A stretch of 64,000 bases of DNA from Gammaproteobacteria bacterium (GCA_022071965.1 JAJVIQ010000012.1:1-64000), one strand, 5' to 3'; shown: positions 1 through 8,468, counted from the first letter of the stretch. Translations and numbers: made by a program. The notes: generated by a model not told the origin, from the sequence alone.

Positions 1-208
1 CGGTGATCGCGCCGGCCGCCCCGCCGATGGCCGCGCCTATCGCCGCCCCGGTGCCCGGGGCGCCGACCATGGCGCCGCCAATCGCGCCGGCCGCCGCGCC
101 GATGCCCGCGCCACTGACGCCGCGGTCGAGCGGCGTCGTTCCGCACCCCGACAGCACCGCTGTCACGCACAGGGCGGCGGCTGCCGCCATTCCGGATTTG
201 CCATACAT
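1..208 (-). CDS. Glycine-zipper lipoprotein (3' end beyond window)
   Basis: The reading frame starts at ATG 208-206 and runs off the left edge of the window, so only about 69 residues are visible. The N-terminus is a short lipoprotein signal with lipobox LSGC (Cys21 by my count), followed by a stretch made almost entirely of Gly, Ala and Ile in GxxxG-like spacing (GAGIGAAAGAIGGA and on), the pattern of glycine-zipper outer-membrane or envelope lipoproteins. An AAAGGTGA ribosome binding site lies just upstream of the ATG. The function of such proteins is usually envelope integrity or unknown; nothing here narrows it further. The opposite strand is also open over this stretch but is Pro/Ala-rich low complexity and has no ribosome binding site, so I take it as a shadow. 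Confidence 0.7.
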   Translation of the reverse strand, partial: MYGKSGMAAAAALCVTAVLSGCGTTPLDRGVSGAGIGAAAGAIGGAMVGAPGTGAAIGAAIGGAAGAIT

Positions 209-708
209 ATCAGTTCACCTTTCGTCGTTGCCCTTCACCACGGGTTGACAATCACCGGCCAGGACGACGCACCTGACGCCGCGCCGGCCCGCCATTCGCC
301 GCAATCGCCGCCGCCCCCTCGCTCGCGCGCGAGGCCGCGGCGAGCGAAGGGCGTCGATCGATGGCGGGCATTCTGAGCGGCCAGGCGATGAACATCGCCT
401 TAACCCACGATTGCCCATGTCCTTGTCCGTGAAGCCGGCGGCAGAACCGCATGCCGCTGGCGGACCATCGCGGAAGGCCCGACCCCGGGTACGGGCGCGG
501 ATGATCTCCGGGCGCGTGTCGCAACGCAGCATGTCCCAATGTGCAACAAGGGCTGCACGGACCCTTCAGCCACGCGATGGGCGGGACTATAGTTCACTCA
601 TGCATATGCGCGCCGGTGCAGAAGTGCCTGAGCGCAACTGCGCCAGGATCGAGAGCGGCAAGGCGGCGGGAGTGGCCGCCGCCACGCACGTGGAGGAGAG
701 AGAAGACC
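209..708. other. Intergenic region between lipoprotein and aor operon
   Basis: About 500 bases hold no reading frame that looks coding. The region must carry the promoter of the leftward lipoprotein and of the rightward aldehyde oxidoreductase operon. A TATAGT hexamer at 588-593 with TTCAGC 17 bases upstream (565-570) is the best sigma70-like candidate for the aor operon, but the -35 match is poor. Frames across 400-700 lack codon bias and ribosome binding sites. Confidence 0.4.
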
Positions 709-1179
709 ATGCTACGAGCCCTGAAGCTTGAGCCGGAGAGGTGCACCGGATGCCTGCAGTGCGAGATGGCCTGTTCGTTCGAGAACGAGCAGCTCTTCAA
801 CCCATCGAAGTCGCGCATCAAGGTATTCAATTTTCACGACGACGGCCGGTTTGCGCCCTACACCTGCACGCAATGTGCCGAGGCCTGGTGCCTGCACTCC
901 TGCCCCGTGGAGGCCATCGTCATCAACGCCCGGACCGGCGCGAAAGAGGTGCTCGAGGACATCTGCGTGGGCTGCAAGGTGTGCACCATCGCCTGCCCGT
1001 TTGGCACCGTGAACTACAACCACGACACCGGCAAGGTGCAGAAGTGCGATCTCTGCGGCGGTCAGCCGGCCTGCGCCGAGGCCTGTCCCACCGGCGCGAT
1101 CACCTATGTCGATATCGATCAGACCGGGCTCGATCGCATGCGCGCGCACGCGCAGAGGTCGCTCGGAGCCTCCGCCTAA
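709..1179 (+). CDS. aorA: Polyferredoxin subunit of aldehyde oxidoreductase (AorA-like)
   Basis: This 156-residue iron-sulfur protein carries four cysteine groups: CTGCLQCEMAC near residue 13, CTQCAEAWCLHSC, CVGCKVCTIAC and CDLCGGQPACAEAC. The sixteen cysteines suit four [4Fe-4S] clusters, as in HycB/DmsB-like electron-transfer subunits. It is the first gene of an operon with a tungsten aldehyde oxidoreductase and an FAD subunit, the AorABC arrangement described for Aromatoleum aromaticum, in which the ferredoxin subunit wires the tungsten enzyme to the flavin subunit. The start at ATG 709 is chosen because GGAGGAGAG lies at 692-700 and the protein then begins like its family; the frame is open upstream to 541 but that extension looks non-coding. 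It is presumably cytoplasmic. The gene name is assigned from context and architecture. Confidence 0.85.
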   Translation: MLRALKLEPERCTGCLQCEMACSFENEQLFNPSKSRIKVFNFHDDGRFAPYTCTQCAEAWCLHSCPVEAIVINARTGAKEVLEDICVGCKVCTIACPFGTVNYNHDTGKVQKCDLCGGQPACAEACPTGAITYVDIDQTGLDRMRAHAQRSLGASA

Positions 1180-1203
1180 CCGTCACGGACAGGAGAGAAA
1201 GCC

Positions 1204-3054
1204 ATGGGTTGGACTCGTAACGTCATGCGTGTGAACCTGACTGCGGGCACGATCAAGCGCGAACCGCTGAACATGGACTGGGCCAGCCAGTATCTCGGTC
1301 AGCGTGGCCTAGCCAGCAAGTACCTGGTCGAGGAGATCGATCCCAAGGTCGACCCGCTCTCACCGGAAAACAAGCTCATTTTCACCACCGGCCCGCTGAC
1401 CGGCACGATGGCCTCCACCGGCGGTCGCTACTCCGTGGTGACCAAGGGCCCGCTCACCGGAGCCATCGCCTGCTCGAATTCCGGCGGCTTCATGGGGGCC
1501 GAGCTCAAGAACGCGGGCTGGGACATGATCATCTGCGAGGGCAAGTCGCCCAAGCCCGTTTATCTCTACGTCGAGAACGATCACGCCGAGCTGATGGATG
1601 CCTCCGGGATCTGGGGCAAATCCATCTGGGACGCCGACCACATCCTGCATGCCAGGCACCAGGACCCGCTCATCCGCATCGCCGCGGTCGGCCGTGCCGC
1701 CGAACAGGGCTGCCTGTTCTCGGCGATCGTCAACGATCTGCACCGCGCCGCCGGCCGGTCCGGCGTCGGCACGGTGATGGCGTCCAAGAACGTCAAGGCG
1801 CTGGTCGTCCGCGGCACCAAGGGCGTCGGCAACATCAAGGATCCGAAGGCCTTCATGCAGGCGGTCAATGCCGGCAAGAAGGTGCTCGCCGACAATGCCG
1901 TGACCGGCCAGGGCCTGCCCAAGTACGGCACGCAGGTGCTGATGAACGTGATCAACGAGATCGGCGCCATGCCGACGCGCAACATGCGCGAGGTGCAGTT
2001 CGAGGGCGCGAGCAAGATCTCCGGAGAGGCCATGCACGAGGTGCGCGCGAGCGACGGGCGCGCCAACCTGGTCACCAATGCCGCGTGCTTCGGCTGCACG
2101 ATCGCCTGCGGACGCATCTCGGTGATCGACAAGAACCACTACACGATCGTCAACAAGCCGCAGTACTGGGGCGCCTCCGGCGGCCTGGAGTACGAGGCGG
2201 CCTGGGCGCTCGGCTCCGATACCGGCGTCTCGGACCTGGAGGCGCTGACCTATGCCAACTTCCTCTGCAACGAGGATGGCCTCGATCCGATCACGCTGGG
2301 CTCGACGATCGCCGCGGCCATGGAATTGTACGAGACAGGCCTCATCACCAGGGAGCACACCGGCGGACTCGAGCTGAAGTTCGGTTCCGCCGAGGCGCTC
2401 ACCAAGCTGACCGAGCTGACCTGCCGTGGCGAGGGCTTCGGCCGGGACATAGGCCTCGGGTCCAAGCGGCTGTGCGAAAAGTATGGGCGTCCGGAGCTGT
2501 CCATGAGCGTGAAGGGCCTGGAGTTCCCGGCCTACGACCCGCGCGGCATCCAGGGCATGGGACTGGCCTATGCCACCTCCAATCGCGGCGCCTGCCATCT
2601 GCGTGGCTACACCGTCGCCTCCGAGGTGCTGGGGATCCCGGTGAAGACCGATCCGCTGGTGACCGACGGCAAGGCGGAGCTCGTGAAGGCCTTCCAGGAT
2701 GCGACCTCGGTCGTCGACTCCACGGGTCTGTGCGTGTTCACCACCTTTGCATGGACGTTGAACGACATTCAGCCGCAGATCGCGGCCGCCTGCGAAGGCG
2801 ACTGGTCGCTGGAGAAACTGCTGGAGATGGGTGAGCGCATCTGGAACATGGAGCGCATGTTCAACAACGCCGCCGGCTTCACCGCCAAGGACGACACCCT
2901 GCCCGGGCGCCTGCTCTCCGAGGCCGCCCAGACCGGCCCGGCGAAGGGCAAGGCCAACGACCTGCACAAGATGCTGCCGGAATACTACAGGGTCCGCGGC
3001 TGGACGCCGGAAGGCGAACCGCTGCAGGCCACCAGGACGCGGCTGGGACTTTGA
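1204..3054 (+). CDS. aorB: Tungsten-containing aldehyde:ferredoxin oxidoreductase, catalytic subunit (AorB-like)
   Basis: At 616 residues this is full length for the AOR family, which oxidises aldehydes to carboxylic acids with a tungsten bis-pterin cofactor and one [4Fe-4S] cluster. The cluster ligands are visible as CFGCTIAC (Cys295, Cys298, Cys302) and the distant fourth Cys510 in DSTGLC. The N-terminal GGR(Y/F)S-type segment (STGGRYSVV) is the usual start of the pterin-binding beta-sandwich domain. GGAGAGAAA at 1190-1200 precedes ATG 1204. Gene order with a polyferredoxin upstream and an FAD/NAD subunit downstream points to the heteromeric, NAD-coupled AOR type rather than the monomeric archaeal type. 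The aldehyde substrate cannot be read from sequence; these enzymes are generally broad. Given the methylotrophy genes in the same window, formaldehyde or other toxic aldehydes are plausible but unproven substrates. Confidence 0.93.
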   Translation: MGWTRNVMRVNLTAGTIKREPLNMDWASQYLGQRGLASKYLVEEIDPKVDPLSPENKLIFTTGPLTGTMASTGGRYSVVTKGPLTGAIACSNSGGFMGAELKNAGWDMIICEGKSPKPVYLYVENDHAELMDASGIWGKSIWDADHILHARHQDPLIRIAAVGRAAEQGCLFSAIVNDLHRAAGRSGVGTVMASKNVKALVVRGTKGVGNIKDPKAFMQAVNAGKKVLADNAVTGQGLPKYGTQVLMNVINEIGAMPTRNMREVQFEGASKISGEAMHEVRASDGRANLVTNAACFGCTIACGRISVIDKNHYTIVNKPQYWGASGGLEYEAAWALGSDTGVSDLEALTYANFLCNEDGLDPITLGSTIAAAMELYETGLITREHTGGLELKFGSAEALTKLTELTCRGEGFGRDIGLGSKRLCEKYGRPELSMSVKGLEFPAYDPRGIQGMGLAYATSNRGACHLRGYTVASEVLGIPVKTDPLVTDGKAELVKAFQDATSVVDSTGLCVFTTFAWTLNDIQPQIAAACEGDWSLEKLLEMGERIWNMERMFNNAAGFTAKDDTLPGRLLSEAAQTGPAKGKANDLHKMLPEYYRVRGWTPEGEPLQATRTRLGL

Positions 3055-3055
3055 G

Positions 3056-4327
3056 ATGAAACACCTCATCATCGGTGCGGGACCGTCGGGGGTCATCGCG
3101 GCCGAGACGCTGCGCAAGCTGCAACCCGAGGCGAGCGTGACCATCGTCGGCGACGAACCCGAACCGCCCTACTCGCGCATGGCCCTGCCCTACCTGCTGA
3201 TCGGCAAGATTGGCGAGGAGGGCACATATCTGCGCAAGGATGCGGGGCATTTCGATGGTCTGCGCATCGATGTCAGGCGCGATCGCGTGACGGGTGTCGA
3301 TACCGCGGCCAGGAAGGTGCAGCTCGCCGGCGGCGGCGCGCTGCCCTACGACCGGCTGCTCATCGCCACCGGCTCGCGCCCGGTCTCGCCACCCATCCCG
3401 GGCATGGACCTGTCGGGCATCTACCCGTGCTGGACGCTGGCGGACGCCCGGCATATCGCCAGGGGCGCCGTGCCGGGCGCGAAGGTCGTGCTGATGGGCG
3501 CGGGCTTCATCGGCTGCATCATCCTCGAGGCCCTGGCGAAACGCGGCGTCGATCTCACGGTCGTGGAGATGGCCGACCGCATGGTGCCGCGCATGATGGA
3601 CAACATCGCCGGCAACCTCATCAAGAAGTGGTGCGAGGCGAAGGGCGTGCACGTGCATACCTCCGCCAAGGTGGTGGCCATCGAACCGGGGACCGGCGGA
3701 CGCCAGTTCGCCGTCCGCCTGGACAGCGGCACGGTGCTGGCCGCCGACCTCATCATCTCCGCCACCGGCGTGCGGTCGAACGTGGAGTTCCTCCAGGGCA
3801 GCGACATCAGGATCGATCACGGCATACTGATTGATCGCCAGATGCGGACCAGCAATCCGGATGTATATGCGGCGGGTGACGTGGCGCAGGGGCTGGACTT
3901 CTCCACCGGCGAGTACTCGGTGCAGGCGATACAGCCCACGGCGGCAGACCATGGCCAGCTCGCCGCCCGCAACATGGCCGGACGGCGGGAAGCCATCCAC
4001 CGCGGCAGCGTCAACATGAACGTGCTCGACACGCTCGGCCTCATCTCGAGCTCCTTCGGGCTGTGGATGGGCGCGAAGGACGGTGATAGCGCGGAGCTCT
4101 GCGACCCCGGCCGCTACCGTTACCTCAACCTGCAGTTCGAGGACGACGTGCTGGTGGGCGCCACCAGCCTCGGGCTCACCGAGCACGTCGGCGTGCTGCG
4201 CGGTCTGATCCAGACCAGGACCCGCCTGCGCGGGTGGAAGGAAAGACTGCAAGAGGACCCGACCCGCGTCATGGAGGCATACCTGGGCAGCACCCAGGCG
4301 GTGGGATTCAACGCCGGTCTCATCTGA
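3056..4327 (+). CDS. aorC: FAD-dependent NAD(P)H oxidoreductase subunit of AOR (AorC-like)
   Basis: A 423-residue pyridine nucleotide-disulfide oxidoreductase-type flavoprotein. The FAD dinucleotide-binding motif GAGPSGVIAAE is at residues 7-17, a second Rossmann motif GAGFIGC near residue 150 should bind NAD(P), and the family motif with YAAGDVAQ lies near residue 280. There is no redox-active CxxxxC pair typical of disulfide reductases, fitting a nitrite-reductase-like or ferredoxin-reductase-like electron carrier. ATG 3056 lies two bases after the aorB stop, so the genes are almost certainly co-translated. By analogy with AorC of Aromatoleum it passes electrons from the AorA clusters to NAD+. 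The frame continues upstream into aorB, but the ATG at 3056 gives the expected N-terminus MKHLIIGAGPSG. Confidence 0.9.
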   Translation: MKHLIIGAGPSGVIAAETLRKLQPEASVTIVGDEPEPPYSRMALPYLLIGKIGEEGTYLRKDAGHFDGLRIDVRRDRVTGVDTAARKVQLAGGGALPYDRLLIATGSRPVSPPIPGMDLSGIYPCWTLADARHIARGAVPGAKVVLMGAGFIGCIILEALAKRGVDLTVVEMADRMVPRMMDNIAGNLIKKWCEAKGVHVHTSAKVVAIEPGTGGRQFAVRLDSGTVLAADLIISATGVRSNVEFLQGSDIRIDHGILIDRQMRTSNPDVYAAGDVAQGLDFSTGEYSVQAIQPTAADHGQLAARNMAGRREAIHRGSVNMNVLDTLGLISSSFGLWMGAKDGDSAELCDPGRYRYLNLQFEDDVLVGATSLGLTEHVGVLRGLIQTRTRLRGWKERLQEDPTRVMEAYLGSTQAVGFNAGLI

Positions 4328-4385
4328 CGGCCTCCGCGAGCGGATCCCGCCCGTGCTGGCCGGATCCGCTGCCCCCACTGAAGCG

Positions 4386-4646
4386 ATGCCGCGCATGAAA
4401 GTGACGTTCAAACTCTACGCGACGCTGAGCGGTTACCTGCCGGGCGGCGCGCGCGATCACCAGATCGAGGCCGAGGTCGCAGCGGGCACGACGCCGAACG
4501 AGGTCATCGACAGCCACGGCGTGCCGCGCAGACTCGCGCATCTCGTGGTGCTCAACGGCGTCTACGTGCCTCCGTCCGAACGGGATCGCGCGATACTGCG
4601 GGACGGCGACACGCTGGCGGTATGGCCGCCGGTGGCAGGCGGTTGA
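4386..4646 (+). CDS. MoaD/ThiS-family sulfur carrier in AOR operon
   Basis: A small beta-grasp protein of 86 residues (83 if ATG 4395 is used) ending in Val-Ala-Gly-Gly. The C-terminal Gly-Gly is the site adenylated and thiocarboxylated in MoaD, which donates sulfur to molybdopterin. The body (MKVTFKLYATLSGYLP, then LNGVYVPP and LRDGDTLAVWPPVAGG) follows the MoaD pattern. A dedicated MoaD-like gene in AOR operons is known from Aromatoleum relatives and probably serves tungstopterin synthesis for the catalytic subunit. It follows aorC by 58 bases in the same direction. No strong ribosome binding site decides between the two ATGs. A general MoaD role for all molybdo/tungsto-enzymes is the alternative. 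Confidence 0.85.
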   Translation: MPRMKVTFKLYATLSGYLPGGARDHQIEAEVAAGTTPNEVIDSHGVPRRLAHLVVLNGVYVPPSERDRAILRDGDTLAVWPPVAGG

Positions 4647-4726
4647 AGGATCGGAGGCCGGCCGCCGATGACGGTCGCGGGCATTCCACATCGAATGCCG
4701 GGGCGATAACCCGCGTCGAATTTCTG

Positions 4727-4990
4727 ATGAGCCTGGACGAGCCGGAGTTTCTCCGGCTCCTGCCGTTCGCCCTGGCAGGCCGCGCCTACCGGCTGGCGCC
4801 GGGGTCGGTGGCGACGGGCACGGGCCGCGAACATATCACGATCCGCTACGCGTATGCCCCGCCGCTGCGGATCGCCTCGCTGCGGCTACCCAGAATGCGG
4901 GTGACCTTCGAGTTCCACGATCGCGGTCGCGCGCACGCCGCGCAATTTCTCCAGGAGTTCCTCAAGCACTACCGGCGCGGCGGCGGCTGA
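4727..4990 (+). CDS. Small protein of unknown function at end of aor operon
   Basis: An 87-residue protein from ATG 4727, beginning MSLDEPEFLRLLPFALAG and ending in a basic tail (KHYRRGGG). I do not recognise a named family. The sequence reads as an alpha/beta protein with a central hydrophobic strand region (IASLRLPRMRVTFEFH) and an amphipathic C-terminal helix; there are no cysteines, signal peptide or membrane segments. The frame is open upstream to 4622, overlapping the MoaD-like gene, but the upstream part is Arg/Gly-rich and unlikely to be translated. Its position directly after the MoaD-like gene and only eight bases before a convergent gene suggests it is the last cistron of the AOR operon, perhaps a maturation factor. 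This is inference from context only. Confidence 0.6.
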   Translation: MSLDEPEFLRLLPFALAGRAYRLAPGSVATGTGREHITIRYAYAPPLRIASLRLPRMRVTFEFHDRGRAHAAQFLQEFLKHYRRGGG

Positions 4991-4998
4991 GTTCCGGC

Positions 4999-6510
4999 TC
5001 AGTAGCGGTCCGCGCTCAGGCGCTCGCCCTGGCGTGGCAACCTCTCCAGCCGCACCAGTTCCGCCGCCTGGCGCGCCCAGTTCTCCCGATAGACGCGCCT
5101 GCCGAAATTCGGCAGATGTCGAGCGACCCAGGCCAGCTCTTGCGGCGTCCATTGCGCGATCTGGGTATAGGAGTAGATGCCGTTGCGATGCAGCCAGCGT
5201 TCGTTCACCGGCCCGATCCCGCCAATGGCCTTGAGATCGTCCGGCTGCTGACCGTCCGCCAGTTCGCGACCCGCAGGCTTGCGGCCCTCGCCTGCGGCAA
5301 GCACCAGGCGTTCGAGCTCCTCGCCAACGAGTCCCGCAGCCGGGGACAAGGCGTCGGCACCCTCCGTTTCCGCGGCTTCGTACCTGCGCGCCTCGTCGGG
5401 CGCGGCGACCGGCAGTCGATGCACGTGCGCAGCCGGCGGGGGCGGCTGATCCGTGCTCACGGGGGTCGCCGCGCGCGCCTCCGCCGGCCGCTGCCGGACC
5501 CGGTCCAGCTCCAGCCCGATCGCCGCCTCGCGTTTCGCCGCCGCATCGCCCAGCCGGCGTGATTCCGCGAGCTCCTCACGCAGCCTCCGCTCGTCCTCGG
5601 CCATCGCCGCGAGCCGCCCACGGGCCTCCGTGAGCTGCGCCCGCAGTTCCGCCGTCACGGCCTGCTGCTCCTCGTCGCGCCCGTGCCCGACCTGATCGCT
5701 GCCGTTGGCCTCCGGTACCGCCCGTGCCGCCTGCTCGTTCTGCATGGACGAGATCAGTCTCGCCTCCATCTCCCTGCATGCGATGCTCAGGCGGGCGTTG
5801 TCCTCCAGCAGTTCCTGTGCCTGCTTCCGCGCCGAGTTTTCCGCGGCGAGGGACTGCTCCAGCTCTCCGCGCAGGGACTGCTCCACGGCGTGGGTCGCGG
5901 CGAGCCTGTCCGCCGCGTCCTGCAGCTCCCGCCGGGCCTCCTCCAGCTCCTCGCTCAGCCGGCCCTCGCGCGCGCGTATCGCCGCACTGGCCGCCTGCAG
6001 CTCGGCATAGGCCTCGGCCAGCTCCGCGGCGACCGCCTCCTCGCGCTGGCGCGCCTCCTGCTCAGCGGCCTTCATGGCCGCGCGCGCCTCGATGATCTCG
6101 GCGAACAGCGTGTCGACCTCCTCCCGGCTGATCGCCGGCTCGCTGCTGAACGCCACGCGCGCGGGCCGGGTCCCGTGCTCCGTATCGGTCATCCGTGCGA
6201 TCCGTTCGTCGCGATCGCGCAATTGCGCCTCGAGCTCGCCGATGCGGCGGCTGAAGTCCGCCTGCAGCCGATCGTGCTCCTGACGTAGCTCGACCAGCGC
6301 GATCCCGGTGTGCTCGGCGCGCTGCATTTCCTGCTCATGCCCGGCCCCGTTGCCCGCAGGCGTCTGGTGCGGCGCATCCGCTTCTTCGGCCGCCACCGAG
6401 TCAGACCCGGTCTCGGCGCGAGCGCCCGTGCGGCGCATCCAGTATCCTGACACGGCACCCACCACGACGGCCGCAAGCAGATACGGCCACCACTGTGAAA
6501 TCACGTCCAT
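4999..6510 (-). CDS. Membrane-anchored coiled-coil protein with C-terminal helix-hairpin-helix-like domain
   Basis: A 503-residue protein. Residues about 8-24 (PYLLAAVVVGAVSGYW) form one N-terminal membrane segment. Residues about 60-380 are very rich in Glu, Ala, Arg and Gln in heptad-like order, a long coiled coil. The C-terminus contains LKAIGGIGPVNERWLHRNGI followed by a Trp- and Arg-rich stretch, the helix-hairpin-helix-like module found in DUF4332-type proteins and near some ribosomal L21-type proteins. Start ATG 6510 has GAGGAAG seven bases upstream and places the membrane segment at the N-terminus; the frame is open further upstream to 6639 without support. Function is unknown; it may tether a nucleic acid or protein partner to the inner membrane. 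It is transcribed toward the aor operon, with eight bases between the two ends. Confidence 0.75.
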   Translation of the reverse strand: MDVISQWWPYLLAAVVVGAVSGYWMRRTGARAETGSDSVAAEEADAPHQTPAGNGAGHEQEMQRAEHTGIALVELRQEHDRLQADFSRRIGELEAQLRDRDERIARMTDTEHGTRPARVAFSSEPAISREEVDTLFAEIIEARAAMKAAEQEARQREEAVAAELAEAYAELQAASAAIRAREGRLSEELEEARRELQDAADRLAATHAVEQSLRGELEQSLAAENSARKQAQELLEDNARLSIACREMEARLISSMQNEQAARAVPEANGSDQVGHGRDEEQQAVTAELRAQLTEARGRLAAMAEDERRLREELAESRRLGDAAAKREAAIGLELDRVRQRPAEARAATPVSTDQPPPPAAHVHRLPVAAPDEARRYEAAETEGADALSPAAGLVGEELERLVLAAGEGRKPAGRELADGQQPDDLKAIGGIGPVNERWLHRNGIYSYTQIAQWTPQELAWVARHLPNFGRRVYRENWARQAAELVRLERLPRQGERLSADRY

Positions 6511-6982
6511 GAATTCTTCCTCATACGGTTTGATCTCCCGAAAGCGACCTTTCGCATTGGCCCGGTCTCCCTCGCAGAACCCGTGCCACTTGCGGGGCGG
6601 AATCCGGGCCGTCCCGAGGCGGACACCCCTTGCACGCACGACAATAGCCGGGCGGCGCGGGCAATATCTGCGGAGATGGTCAGGAAACTCCGCATCGTCG
6701 ATGCCGACGCCGCGCGCTAGGCGGGCGCAAGGGGTGGCGGGGCCGGATGCCGACGGGACGCGACACCACCGGTCCTGGGCGAGACACAGGGGCGACGCCT
6801 GGCGTTATCCATGACGCAGTTCCCGCGGCGGGTCCGGTCGTCGCTGCAATCTCCCGGATACGAGCATTGAATCACGCGCATGCGTGACGCGGGAAGTCCC
6901 CTGTCCCCGGCGGACCCCGGCCCGCGGAGGCCCGCCGGCAGGATGCGATCGCGCCGCCGGGGCGGCGCCTTGGCGAACACCT
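6511..6982. other. Intergenic region upstream of coiled-coil protein gene
   Basis: About 470 bases between the coiled-coil gene and the hemN stop codon. Several short frames cross it, all Arg/Pro-rich with no ribosome binding site, and I see no gene. It should contain the promoter of the leftward coiled-coil gene and the end of the hemN transcript. No clear terminator stem with a T-run was found. Confidence 0.4.
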
Positions 6983-8377
6983 TCAGACCACGCGCGAATA
7001 GCGCGGCCGGTCGTCGCCATGGTCGGTCAGGTAACGATCGAAGACCATGCAGATGTTGCGGATGAGCAGGCGCCCTCGCGGCAGGACTTCGATGCGCGTC
7101 GCGTCGAGCCTCAACAGCCCGTCGACCTGCATGCGTTCCAGCACCCGCAGCTCCTCGGCAAAATACCGGTTGAAGCGGATCCCGAAGCGCTCTTCCACGG
7201 CGGCGAGATCGAGCGTGAAGTTGCAGATGAGCTGCATGATCACGGCGCGACGAAGCTCATCGTCCTTGCTGAGCTCCACTCCCCGAAACACCGCCAGGCC
7301 GCCTTCATCGATGCGCGCCTGGTAACGCGCGAGATCGCGCTCGTTCTGGCAGTACACGTTGCCGATGCGGCCGATGGAGGAGACGCCCAGGCCGACGATG
7401 TCGCAGTTGTCGTGCGTCGAGTACCCCTGGAAGTTCCGCGACAGCCGCCCCTCGCGCTGCTCGACGGCGAGCTCATCGTGCGGCAGCGCGAAATGGTCCA
7501 TGCCGATGTAAACGTAGCCCGCGGCCGTCAGCCTCTCGACCGTGTGCGCGAGCATTTGCAGCTTCTGCGCCGGCTCGGGCAATTGCGACTCGTCGATCTG
7601 GCGTTGCACCTTGAACATATGAGGCAGGTGCGCGTAGTTGAACACCGATATGCGGTCGGGGGCGGCCTCGATCACTATTTCCAGCGTCCGATCGAAGCTC
7701 TCCACGGTCTGCAGCGGCAGTCCGTAGATGAGATCGATGCTGATCGATCGGAACGCCGCGGTGCGGGCGGCGGCGATCACCGCCATGGTCTGCTCCACCG
7801 GCTGCCTGCGGTTGACGGCGGCCTGCACCCGGCTGTCGAAATCCTGCACTCCGAGGCTGACGCGGTTGAAGCCGAGCGCGCGCAGGAATGCGACGTCCTC
7901 GCCGCTCACGGTTCGCGGATCGATCTCGATCGAGAACTCCGGGTTGCCGCCCTCCGCGATGCTGAAATTCTCGCGCGTGGCCTGCGTGAGCCGCTGCATC
8001 TGCTCGCGGGAGAGGTAGGTCGGCGTGCCGCCGCCCCAGTGCAGCTGCTCGACCTTGCGCGACCGATCGAACAGCGCGCCCTGGCGAGCGACCTCCTTGA
8101 GCAGGCGCAGCAGATACTGCTCCGCGCGGGCTCGGTTGGCCGTCACCACCTTGTTGCACGCGCAGTAGTAGCAGACGGTCGCGCAGAACGGGATGTGGAA
8201 GTACAGCGATAGCGGCGCCGGGATGAGATCGCCGTTGGTCACGGCCACGGCATCCCGGTATCCGTCCTCGCCGAAGCTCTCGCGGAACTGCACCGCGGTG
8301 GGATAGGAGGTGTAGCGCGGGCCCTGGCGATCGTAGCGCTGGATGAGCTCGCTATCGAATACGGCCGTCGTCTGCAT
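6983..8377 (-). CDS. hemN: Oxygen-independent coproporphyrinogen III oxidase
   Basis: A 464-residue radical SAM enzyme that decarboxylates coproporphyrinogen III to protoporphyrinogen IX without oxygen, in the cytoplasm. The HemN signature HIPFCATVCYYCAC gives cluster and accessory cysteines Cys65, Cys69, Cys72 and Cys74; the first three bind [4Fe-4S]. GGGTPT (SAM binding) follows at about residue 115. RYTSYPTA near residue 21 is the characteristic HemN N-terminus, distinguishing it from the shorter HemW. GGAGGAGG lies nine bases before ATG 8377. An Anr/FNR-type box about 78 bases upstream suggests induction under low oxygen. The gene stands alone between an unrelated coiled-coil gene and a helicase gene on the same strand. 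Confidence 0.95.
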   Translation of the reverse strand: MQTTAVFDSELIQRYDRQGPRYTSYPTAVQFRESFGEDGYRDAVAVTNGDLIPAPLSLYFHIPFCATVCYYCACNKVVTANRARAEQYLLRLLKEVARQGALFDRSRKVEQLHWGGGTPTYLSREQMQRLTQATRENFSIAEGGNPEFSIEIDPRTVSGEDVAFLRALGFNRVSLGVQDFDSRVQAAVNRRQPVEQTMAVIAAARTAAFRSISIDLIYGLPLQTVESFDRTLEIVIEAAPDRISVFNYAHLPHMFKVQRQIDESQLPEPAQKLQMLAHTVERLTAAGYVYIGMDHFALPHDELAVEQREGRLSRNFQGYSTHDNCDIVGLGVSSIGRIGNVYCQNERDLARYQARIDEGGLAVFRGVELSKDDELRRAVIMQLICNFTLDLAAVEERFGIRFNRYFAEELRVLERMQVDGLLRLDATRIEVLPRGRLLIRNICMVFDRYLTDHGDDRPRYSRVV

Positions 8378-8454
8378 GGGATCTTCGCCTCCTCCGGTGC
8401 GCCCGCTCCCGGGCGCCTGGAGCGGGTATTTACGCATTAACCGATGGCGGCGCT

Positions 8455-8468
8455 TTGACACAGATCAA
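8455..8468 (-). promoter_or_regulatory. Anr/FNR binding box upstream of hemN
   Basis: Read on the hemN strand the sequence is TTGATCTGTGTCAA, an exact fit to the Anr consensus TTGAT-N4-GTCAA and a 9 of 10 fit to the FNR consensus TTGAT-N4-ATCAA. It lies about 78 bases upstream of the hemN start codon, a usual place for an activator site. hemN is a classic member of FNR/Anr regulons. Confidence 0.7.

Noticed and set aside
541-708. Possible 56-residue N-terminal extension of the AOR polyferredoxin
   Set aside because: Composition is non-coding and a good ribosome binding site precedes ATG 709.
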